From Bacteroidales bacterium (GTDB lineage Bacteria > Bacteroidota > Bacteroidia > Bacteroidales > WCHB1-69), in contig JAEEQE010000029.1 in assembly GCA_016285145.1 (NCBI GenBank), forward strand, positions 1 through 40,357: 40,357 nucleotides of DNA, written 5' to 3'. The position numbers and the translations under genes are program-made. This document shows, piece by piece, positions 7,874-18,500 of the stretch (positions are counted from its first letter, which is position 1; every line of letters starts with the position of its first letter). The notes below the pieces were generated by a model. It was not told where the DNA came from and searched no databases. It saw only the letters and a list, made by a program, of their open reading frames with translations.

Positions 7874-8826
7874 AGCAATACGATTACAGCCACTATCAGA
7901 ATATCATTCAGAAGACGACGGTTTTTCAACAGGCTCATCATGCTGTACAGCAATGTGAGCGGCAGCATTAAATATATCAGTGCCGGACGGAAAGCATATT
8001 GAGAGAACACCAGCGTCACCAGCATCACCACAAACAGCAAAATAATGGTCAGGAAACGCTTCCGCAGCACGATGAGTTTGGTGTCGAAGTAACGGGTGAG
8101 CGTCGCCACCATGTAGATAAAGCTCAACAACAGGACACCTGTCAACACATAGTCTATCACCTTCAACGATGCGAAATGCCGAATTATGCCAAAGTATTCC
8201 ACATTCTTGATTAAATGGACGATAACAGGTGTAGTATCGGCAAGGAAGCCGACGGAGAACACGTATGCGTACACTATTTCGAAGCCGCAAATCAAAATAA
8301 TGATTTCTTTGAGACTGGAAAAACGGTTGGCCAGCAGCGCCATGATGATAAAGAGCAGAATCCACACCGAATAGGGATCAATCAACGTGCAGAGACCCAC
8401 CATGATGCCGGAGGCGAAGACGCGGTTTTTCACTGGTTGTTCATTGGCATCGCGGGTATTGAGCAGCAAAATGGCCGCCAACATCGGCAATGTCACCCAT
8501 GTCGGAGAAAAGAGTTCCAGGAAGCGTCCGCACAAGATCAGGCCCAAGAGGAATAGCACCGGCATCCATGTCTTGTTCTCACAGAACTTGTTGACAGCGA
8601 AAAAACGTTGGATCAGCAGCAGCAAGAGCAGCAGAAGCAGGGAGGCTGTCACCCGCATGGCGAGCGGGCGGGCGGCCAGCCACGCATGAAGCGGCGCGTA
8701 CAAGAGTCCCTGGCCGTCGGGCGGGCAAAGTGTCATCCGCGTGAAGATGAGATACCCCGCACCCACCAGCATCAGCACGATGAGCACCCATTGCAACACA
8801 ATATGCTTGTTCAGAAAATGAAACAT
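7864..8826 (-). CDS. Polytopic membrane protein, probable DUF6427 family
   Basis: The protein has 320 residues and is strongly hydrophobic, with about nine or ten membrane segments. These include one near residues 13-29, a poly-Leu segment after RVTAS, WMPVLFLLGLILCG, WVTLPMLAAILLLN, and closely spaced ones to the C-terminus. It has no signal peptide and no enzymatic motif. The architecture and company resemble an uncharacterised Bacteroidetes membrane family (DUF6427) found near ruvX/rnhB-type housekeeping genes. The name is from memory and less certain than the membrane nature. The start lies 3 bases after the stop of the adenylation-like gene, and the end overlaps rnhB, so the three are co-transcribed. 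Confidence 0.75.
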   Translation of the reverse strand: MFHFLNKHIVLQWVLIVLMLVGAGYLIFTRMTLCPPDGQGLLYAPLHAWLAARPLAMRVTASLLLLLLLLLIQRFFAVNKFCENKTWMPVLFLLGLILCGRFLELFSPTWVTLPMLAAILLLNTRDANEQPVKNRVFASGIMVGLCTLIDPYSVWILLFIIMALLANRFSSLKEIIILICGFEIVYAYVFSVGFLADTTPVIVHLIKNVEYFGIIRHFASLKVIDYVLTGVLLLSFIYMVATLTRYFDTKLIVLRKRFLTIILLFVVMLVTLVFSQYAFRPALIYLMLPLTLLYSMMSLLKNRRLLNDILIVAVIVLLCL

Positions 8827-8829
8827 ACT

Positions 8830-9387
8830 TTAAAATTTCGCGCCGCAAAAGTAAGAAAAAAGCCGCATAACTTCCGTTCCAAAAAATGTCTCCAGTCCAG
8901 AAGTACCTGCCATAAGGTCGTGAAGCGTCACGCGGGTGGGATGCAGGTTGCCATCCGCAGGAAAAGCGTAACACCGGGCCACAACTTGGTCGTCCCGCAA
9001 CTGAATCAGGCCGTTATCCAGTCTGTCAAGGGCATCTTCCACCGTCATCCAATAGTAATATCCCATCCGTTGGGCCGTCAGGCAGTCGGTGAGGCCGGCA
9101 TCTGCCAGCACGCGAGCGCGTTGTTCCCCCGGCCATGATTCCGCCACGGGCACCACCTGCTTGCCGGTGAAGACGGCGGCGAAAAGCGCGGCGGCGGTAT
9201 AGACGGACTGTTCCGCAAGGAGGGCAAAGCAATCATCTTGACTCGTATCCAACTCATTCATTATAGGAGCGATATATTGCACCAAGCGGGCATTGGTGGT
9301 CAGTGTTTCGCCATGCTTCAGCGCGGTGACATTGGGGTGTCTGCGAACCTCTTGCAGGAAGTGTGGAAGGAATTGCGAAGTGTCCAT
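8830..9387 (-). CDS. Short degenerate AMP-binding (adenylation) domain-like protein
   Basis: The protein has 185 residues from ATG 9387; the open frame reaches 9537 but the promoter box at 9407-9414 excludes that. The first 110 residues read like the N-terminus of an acyl-CoA synthetase/NRPS adenylation enzyme. They include HPNVTALKHGETLTTNARL, then CFALLAEQSVYTAAALFAAV, then KQVVPVAESWPGEQRARVLADAG. A degenerate A3-like loop (CYAFPADGNLHPTRVTLHDL) stands where active enzymes have TSGSTGxPKGV. The protein then ends, lacking some 300 residues of the usual fold, including the ATP and lysine motifs. It is either a decayed enzyme or a repurposed short relative. The frame is intact and co-transcribed with a membrane protein and rnhB, so it may be expressed. 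Activity as a ligase is very unlikely. Confidence 0.55.
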   Translation of the reverse strand: MDTSQFLPHFLQEVRRHPNVTALKHGETLTTNARLVQYIAPIMNELDTSQDDCFALLAEQSVYTAAALFAAVFTGKQVVPVAESWPGEQRARVLADAGLTDCLTAQRMGYYYWMTVEDALDRLDNGLIQLRDDQVVARCYAFPADGNLHPTRVTLHDLMAGTSGLETFFGTEVMRLFSYFCGAKF

Positions 9388-9406
9388 GTTGATAAGTTTT
9401 GCGATG

Positions 9407-9414
9407 CAAAGATA
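9407..9414 (-). promoter_or_regulatory. Candidate -7 box (TATCTTTG) for the 9387-7271 operon
   Basis: This is an exact TAnnTTTG match on the minus strand, followed by CATCGC, 19 bases before the ATG at 9387. A degenerate TTCG lies about 20 bases upstream at the -33 position. Confidence 0.6.
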
Positions 9415-9445
9415 ATAAAAACGTCCGTAATCCACGAAATTAATG

Positions 9446-9453
9446 TACTTTTG
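9446..9453 (+). promoter_or_regulatory. Candidate -7 box (TACTTTTG) for the giant surface-protein gene
   Basis: This is an exact TAnnTTTG match followed by CAGCC, 47 bases before the ATG at 9501. It is arranged back-to-back with the minus-strand box at 9407-9414, so the 113-base gap is a divergent promoter region. Confidence 0.6.
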
Positions 9454-9500
9454 CAGCCTTTTTTCAAACTTTATATTAAAGATAAAAAATAAGAAAAGAT

Positions 9501-12500
9501 ATGAGACAAAAAGTACTTCTTCAATTCCTGTTCGCATGTATGCTGATGATGGCCGGCGCGCCGATTTATTCGCTCACTGCCCAAACAGACACGATACCGG
9601 TAAATACGGTACATGACACCATCTGCAACAACCAACTGCCGACATACACGTTTTTAGGGGAGAGTTTCCCGCAAGGCGGCACTTACGACATCCCCGTGAT
9701 GGCGCAGGACAGCACCGACAGTGTGATCATGCGATTAGAGCTGTGGGTGTGGGACAACCATACCGACACCGTCATTTTGGCGGACTGTTCCAGCGAATTT
9801 CCCATCCAGTACGCGGGAAAGGTCACCTTCCGTGGCGAGACAGAGACCACGCTGAGCTTCTCCGCCGACACCAATGGATGCCCGATATTCACTCATTTCA
9901 AAGTCACGGCCTACCCCTCCTACAACGACACGGTACCCGTACACATTTGCGAAAACGAGATGCCCTATATTTTCGGGAAGGATACACTTACCAGTCCCGG
10001 TCTCTACACCCATTCCAGCAGCACCGAATTCGGCTGCGACAGCATCCACACCATCGACTTGTACATCCATCCGGTCTATGATGTGACCGACACGATTACC
10101 GACACCATCTGCACTTTCTACCTCCCTTACCCATACGGCGACAGTCTTTTCTATGAGACCGGCGTTTACGATTTCGACCTGCACAGCACCTACGGCTGTG
10201 ACAGCGCACACATCCATCTTGATCTGACCGTGTTGGAGACGCACACCGACACATTGGAGTATTCAGTCTGCCAGAACGACTTTCCTTTCGAGCTTGACAG
10301 CGTCAACATCTTCAGCGAGGCAGGAACATTTTACATCAAGCATGACGACACACTGCAGTGCCACGACATCACCGTGGTCATCCTGCACGACATGCCTTTC
10401 CACGACGACACCTTGACGGTGGACCTCTGCGATGTGGATCTGCCCTACCCTTTCGCCGACTCTCTCTTCACGGAGACGACCGTTTACACGCATTTCGACA
10501 CCACGCTGCTGGGCTGCGACAGCAACACCACGCTGGTTTTGAATGTTCATAAAACCTACACCGAGGTGGACACAGTGGATATCCAGACTTGCCGTGCCGA
10601 CCTTCCCACGCTGGTTCGGGACTCCTTGCTCTCCGAAGAGGGCGTTTACACATTCCACGCCGAATCCGAATTCGGCTGCGACAGCATCACGGACATCGTC
10701 CGTTTCACTATTCTGGAACATCCTGCTGACACATTGGAACTTATCCTTTGCAGCAACCAATTTCCTTTTGACTACAAAGACACCCTCATCGACAGCGCCG
10801 GCACCTACCTGTTGCGCATTCCAGTTGACAGTCTCGGCTGCGACACGTTTCGCCTGCTGACCATTCACGAAGCACCCATTTACCACGACACGTTAATGGT
10901 TGTAACATGCGCCAATGAACCGTACATCATCGGTGACTCCGTGTTCACCCTCCCCGGCACGTATGATGTGCCCATGTTCAGCGAGTACGGCTGTGACAGT
11001 CTCATCACGGTCGTCCTGGAACACAATCCCGTTTATCATTCCGAGACCTTCGAGGTGGCCACCTGTATCACAGATCTGCCATACGTTTATGGCGATTCCT
11101 CGTTTTACACTGAAGGATACCACGAAATACCCTATCAGACCATCCACGGCTGCGACAGCATCATTGCCATCAACCTGACCATCAACCCTATCATTTACAA
11201 TTCCGACACCTTATATCACGAAATATGTCGTAACGAGTTACCATTCACGGCTTTCGGTCGAGCATTAACCTCGGAAGGGACCTACACGTACGTAACCTCA
11301 TCCCAGGTTACGGGTTGCGATTCCGTGTTCTACTACCATCTGACGGTGCATGACAATCCGGTGGTCGCCATTGAGGGTGACGGCCATCTGTGCGAAGGAT
11401 CGAGCACGATGCTCACCGTGCAACCAGCCATGACCGCATACCAATGGAACAACGGTTTCAGCAGCCAGCTCATGGAGATTCATCAGCCCGGCAGTTATTC
11501 TGTCACCGTCACCGACGGACACGGCTGCCAGAGCAACGCGCAGAAGACCGTGGCAGCAGCTCAGTTGCCCAACATTCAGATCAGCGGCAACCAGGCCATC
11601 TGTTACGGTGACAGTGCCGTGCTTACGGTTTCCGGTGGCAGCAGTTACCGTTGGGAGAGCGGCAGCACCAACAATCGCATCGTGGTCTATCCCACCGCCA
11701 CCACCACCTACCGTGTGACGGGCACGGATGCCACCCCTTGTTCCAACGAGAGCCAGTTCACGGTGACGGTGCGGGCGTTGCCTGTACCGAGCATCAGCGG
11801 CAACAACGTCATCTGCCAGAACGAAAGCACCGTCTTCACGGCCAGCAACAGCCAGGCATACCGTTGGTCCACGGGTGCAACGGCCAACCACATCACCGTG
11901 CAGCAAGCCGGTGTCTATGCCGTCACGGTGACGGACGTCCATGGTTGCAAAGGCAGCACCGAGCGGGAATTGACCGTCAACGCGAAGCCGGAAGCCCGCA
12001 TCTCTGGTGCCAGCCATTTCTGCAGCGGCGAGAGCAGCACTCTCAAGGCGGAGCCGACAGCCGCAGCCTATCTGTGGAGTTACAACGACTTGTCTGACCA
12101 GTCCATCACCATCACGGAAGGCGGCATATATACGGTCACGGTCACCAACGTGCACGGATGCTCCAACGTGGCCACCAAGACCATCACCATCGACACGCTG
12201 CCCCGCATCGTGATCACCGGCGACCAGATCATTTGCAAGGGTGAAAGTGCCGTGCTGACCGTCTCAGGAGCAGACAATTACATCTGGGACAACGGGAGCA
12301 GTGACAACCAAATCACTGTCTATCCGACAGAGAACACCACCTACCGCGTCACGGGAACCAACAGCACCTCCTGTTCCAACAAGAACTCCTTCTCTATTTC
12401 GGTGAAATCATTGCCGACCCCGACCATTTCCTCCAACAAGAATGCCATCTGCCGTGGCGACAGTGCCGTGCTGACGGCCTCTGTTGGCAGCCTCAGTGCT

Positions 12501-15500
12501 GGCAGCTCCTACCATTGGTCCAACGAAAAGACCACCAACAAGATCACCATCTATGATGCCAGCACTTACACCGTCACCGTCACCGACCCGTATGGTTGCC
12601 AGGGTACAGCCCTTTACAACCTGACCGTCAATGAGAACCCGAATGCGGTTGTTTCCGGCATCAACCATTTCTGCGAAGGAGGTCAGACAACCCTCAAGGC
12701 CATGCCAGACGGTTGTTCCTATCTGTGGAGCCACAACGGCATGAGCGATCAGACCATCACGATAACCTCCAGCGGGAGTTATGTCGTCACCGTCACCAAT
12801 GCGGCGGGATGCCAGAGCGTAGCGTCCAAGGATGTGGCCACCGACCCGCTGCCCATCATCTACATCACGGGCACATCAGCCATCTGTCTGGGTGACAGCG
12901 CCGTGCTGATGGTCTCCGGGGCTGCCACCTACCGTTGGGACAACGGTAGCACCGCATCCCGCATTGTAGTCCATCCTACAGTGCAGACCACCTACCGTGT
13001 GACGGGCACCAACTACACTCCCTGTTCCAATGAAAGTGCCTTCACCGTGTCAGTGCGTACGTTACCCACACCTACCATCTCCGGCAACAACACTATCTGC
13101 CAGGGTGACAACGCCACCTTCATTGCCAATGGCGGACAACATTACCAATGGTCCACCGGCGCACAGAGCGACCGCATCACCGTCAGCGAGGCTAACACCT
13201 ACCGTGTGACGGCCACCGACCAGTATGGTTGCAAGGGCACCGCCACCCGTGACCTGACCGTCAACGATCGACCCAATGTGCTTATCTCCGGCAACAGTCA
13301 TTTCTGTGCCGGCCAAAGCAGTACACTCAAGGCCATGCCGAACAACTGCACCTACCATTGGAACCACAATGAGCTGTCCCAGCAGGAGATCACCATCACC
13401 AACGGCGGCACCTATACTGTAACCGTCACCAACACCTACGGATGTTCCAACACTATGACTAAAGAGGTCGTTCTTGACACCGTGCCTGTTCTCAACATCT
13501 CGGGCAACGCCGCTGTATGTCTTGGCGACAGCGCCGTGTTGACGGTTACCGGAGCCAACGCCTACCGATGGGACAACGGCAGCACTGATGCCCGCATCGT
13601 CGTTTTCCCGACGGTGCAGACCACCTATCGCGTGACGGGCACCAACAACACCCCCTGTTCCAGCGACAATTCCTTCACGGTCTCCATCCGTCAGTTGCCC
13701 ATTCCCACCATTTCCGGCAACAACAGCATTTGTCAAGGGGAGAGTTCCCAATTCGTTGCCACCGGCGGGCAACAGTACCGCTGGTCCACGGGCGTGCAGA
13801 GCGACCGCATCACTGTCAGCGAGGCCAACACCTACCTTGTGACTGTCACCGACCAATATGGCTGCAAGGGCACCGCCACCCGTGACCTGACCGTCAACGA
13901 GCGGCCCAATGCGATGATCTCCGGCAACACCCATTTCTGTGCCGGCCAGAGCAGCACACTCAAGGCCATGCCGAACGACTGCACCTACCATTGGAACCAC
14001 AATGAGCTGTCCCAGCAGGAGATTACCATAACCAGTGGCGGCACCTATACTGTAACCGTCACCAACACCTACGGATGTTCCAACACCATGACTAAAGAGG
14101 TCGCTCTTGACACCGTGCCTGTTCTCAACATCTCGGGCAACGCCGCTGTATGTCTTGGCGACAGCACCGTGTTGACGGTTACCGGAGCCAACACCTACCG
14201 ATGGGACAACGGCAGCACTGATGCCCGCATCGTCGTCTTCCCGACCACGCAGACCACCTATCGTGTGACGGGCACCAACAACACCCCCTGTTCCAGCGAC
14301 AATTCCTTCACGGTCTCTATCCGTCAGTTGCCCACTGCCACCATTTCCGGCAACAACAGCATTTGTCAAGGGGAGAGTTCCCAATTCGTCGCCACCGGCG
14401 GGCAACAGTACCGCTGGTCCACGGGCGTGCAGAGCGACCGCATCACTGTCAGCGAGGCCAACACCTACCGTGTGACGGTCACCGACCAGTACGGATGCAA
14501 GAGCACCGCCACCCGTGATCTGACCGTCAATGAGCGGCCCAATGCGATGATTTCCGGCAACACCCATTTCTGTACCGGTCAAAGCAGCACTCTCACAGCC
14601 ATGCCGAACAATTGCTCATACCGTTGGAGCCACAACGATCAGACCCAGCAGGCCACAACCATATCTGCCGGCGGCCATTACATGGTCACCGTAACCAACA
14701 TCTACGGATGTTCCAGCACAGCCACCAAGGATGTCATCATGGACACCTTGCCCGTCCTCAACATCACGGGTTCCTCTGCCATTTGTCATGGCGACACCGC
14801 CGTACTGACGGTCTCCGGAGCCAACAGTTACCATTGGGACAACGGCAGCACCGATGCCCGCATCATCGTTTTCCCGACCTCGCAGACCACCTACCGCGTG
14901 ACGGGTACCAACAACACGCCTTGCTCCAACGAAAGCGCCTTTACCGTATCGGTACGTTCGTTGCCCACCCCGACGATAAGCGGAAGTAACGACATTTGTC
15001 AGGGTGACAGTTCCATTTTCATCGCCCTCGGCGGTAGCACCTATCAATGGTCCACGGGTATCAGCGGCGACCGTATCACCGTGCGCAACGCCGACACATA
15101 TACGGTCACGGCCACCGACCAATACGGATGTAAAGGCACCACCAGTCGCAGTCTGACCGTGAACCGCACTCCGGATGTGCGCATCAACGGATCCTCTCTT
15201 TTCTGTCAGGGACGTTCCACCACACTGACTGCCGTGGGAGCATCCACATACGAATGGCAGGAGACTGGCGACATCACCCAAAGCATAACAGTCAGCCAAC
15301 CGGGCACCTACACGGTCATCGGCACCAGCGACAAAGGATGCCGCGCCACCGCCAGCAAGGCCATTGCCACCACCCAAGTGTCCAATGTCTCCTTCTCCGG
15401 CAGCACCTCCTTCTGTCACGGGCAAAGCACCACGCTGACCGTCATTGGCGACAACCAATACACCTATGATTGGAATAACGGATTGAGTACAAACTCCATA

Positions 15501-18500
15501 TCCATCACCACGCCGGGCATCTACTCCGTCACTATCACGGATGCCCACAATTGTCAAAAGATATTGACCACCACTATCATTGAGAACCCGCTGCCCACAC
15601 CCAACATTTCCGGAAACTTGGAAATATGCGAAGGCAACACCACCAAGCTGACTGCTTCAGGCGGTCAGACATATCTCTGGGACGGCCATCTTTCCACCCC
15701 TTCCATCATGGTGAACAATTCCGGCACCTACAACGTCACAGTCACCAACATAAACGGTTGTTCCGCTTCCACGTCGGTGGAAGTCACCGTGCATCCTAAG
15801 CCGACCATCCAGATTATGAGCAGCCGCGACCATGTGTGCAGCAGCAGTGAATCCATCACCTTGCGGGCCATTGTGCCGAACGGTGTTTCTTATTTCTGGA
15901 ATACCGGACAAGAAACGCAGTCCATCACGGTGACGCCGGGAACCACGAACACTTACAATGTGTATGTTTTCGACAGTCACGGATGTTCCAACACCTCCAC
16001 CATCACCATCCAGGTGAGCCCGGAGATCACGCCGTTCATCACTGGCAACACGTCCATCTGCCAGGGTAACAGCACCACGCTGATAGCCTCCAGCAACGCC
16101 ATCACTCCAGAATACCAATGGAGCACGCATCAGGCCAGCAACAGCATCACGGTCAACACGTCAGGAAACTACACGGTCACCGTCACGGACAATTCTGGCT
16201 GTACGGGTACGGCCAGTGTTTCGGTGAACGTCAACGACCTGCCCAACGCGGTCATCAGCAACCGCACCACCATCTGTCAGGGCGACACCGCCACGCTGAC
16301 GGTGCAGACTGACCCGAACTGTGCAGTGGTATGGCGTACGGAGACGGGTTCCACAGACCTTAGCAACCAGAACACCTTGCGCGTGACGGAACCCGGCATC
16401 TATATGGCTGTCATCACCAACAGCAACGGATGTTCGGTGGTCCGTTCCACGGAGGTGGTACGCAACCCGAAACCGCAGGTCAGCATCAGCGGAAACACGC
16501 TGATATGCCAAGGCAATAGCACCACGCTTATAGCCGAGGGCGACTCCACGAACGATTACATGTGGGCCGCCGCCCACAATCGGGAACTGGAGGTCTCCAC
16601 CCCTGGCACATACACGGTTACCGCAACCAATACTTACAATTGTTCCAGTACTGCCTCCGTTCAAGTGACCGTGCGAGAGCTACCCACACCCTCCATCAGC
16701 GGCATCTCAACCATCTGTCCCAACGGATCCACCACATTGACAGCCACTCCCGCTGCCACCTACCGCTGGTCAACGGGTGACACATTGGGCAGTATCACAG
16801 TCTATCCCACTGCCGACACGATCTATTCTGTCAGTGTCACCGACGAGTACGGATGTTCGGGAAGTTCCTCCTATCCGGTGCATATCAGTCCACTGCCTGT
16901 TGTCTCCATCAGCGGCCAATTGGAATTCTGTTCTGGTAGCAGCACCACATTGACCGTCACGCCGGGCTACACATACCTATGGTCCACACAAGCCACTGCC
17001 AACAGCATCACCGTTTCGGATGCCAACACCTATACCGTCACGGCCTTCAATGAGATTGGCTGCCAAAGCACTGCATCCGTCACCACAACGGTCCATGCGT
17101 TGCCAGATCTCAACTTCGGTATGCAGCACGACATCTGTAATGGCGAATCCTACACCTATGTGCTTCCTGCCGACTCCAACCTTACGTACCATTGGTCCAA
17201 CAATGCCACAGGCAACACTCTGACGGTGCAAACCGCCGGCACCTATTCGGTAACCGTCACCAACCAATACGGCTGCAGCCGTTCGGCTTCCGACCAGTTG
17301 ATTGTCCACAATTTGCCCACACCGACCATCACGGGTGAGGCCTCCGTATGCCGCGGCACCACCACCACGTTGTCCGTATCGGGAGGAACCCGTTATCATT
17401 GGTCCACCAATGCCTACACCAACTTCATTCAGGTCACCCCGAACAACAACACCACCTATTCGGTGACAGTATATAACGAATACAACTGTAGCGCCACTGC
17501 CTATCACAGCATTGCCGTCAAGGTACTGCCCAGCATCTACTTCTCCGGTGAGACCACCTTCTGCGAAGGCACCTCCACCGACATCACGGCATCCGGAGGT
17601 TCCAACTGCACCTGGAACACGGGATCGAACAACAACACTATCACCGTCAGCACACCCGGCATCTATTCGGTGACCGTCACCAACCTGCAAGGATGCCAGA
17701 GTTCCGACACCATCTCGGTCAGCACGCGTCCCAACCCTGTCGTCCAAATAAGCGGTCCCAGCATGATTTGTGAGGGCAGCTCCGCCACGCTGAATGCCAC
17801 GGGTGGCAGCACATACGAGTGGAGCACGGGATCCACGAACAACAGCACGACCGTCATGCCCATTGTCACCTCCAACTATTCCGTGACGGGTTATGACCAA
17901 TACGGTTGTTCCTCCACAGCGCACAAGACCGTCAATGTGGAGGCGTTGCCCGACATACACATCAGTGGTGTGAATGCCATCTGCTACGGTGACAGCACCA
18001 CGTTCACCGTCTCAGGCGGGAACCTGTATCATTGGAACACGGGAGCTCAAGGCGACCATATCCGTGTTGCCAATGCGGGCAACTACACTGTCACCGCCAC
18101 CTCTTCCAATGGATGTTCATCATCCGAGAGTATCACATTGACATTGTATCCCACGCCAGTGGCCTCCATCACGGGTGCCACCTCGATATGCGAGAACACC
18201 TCTGCCACTTTAGTGGCCCAAGGCGGTGATTTCTACCATTGGAACACAGGCAGCACCAATCCCACTCTGCCCATCACGAACGGAGGCACCTATACGGTTG
18301 AGGTCTCTAACGGCTACAACTGTTCATCCACTGCCTCCATCACCGTTGCAGACCTCTCCGCTCCCACACTCTACCTTTCAGGTGCGGGCAGCATCTGCGA
18401 AGGTAGCGGAACTCATCTGGTGGCCTACGGCAACGCCGCCCAGTACCAATGGAGCACGGGCGAGACCGGACAGGACATCACTGTCACCCCGACGACATCC

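Noticed and set aside
13062-14582. Long minus-strand open frame of about 500 codons antisense to the giant gene
   Set aside because: It mirrors the repeat codon bias of the plus-strand gene, repeats with the same 633-base period, and has no domain or start signal. The plus strand has signal peptide, domains and sorting domain.
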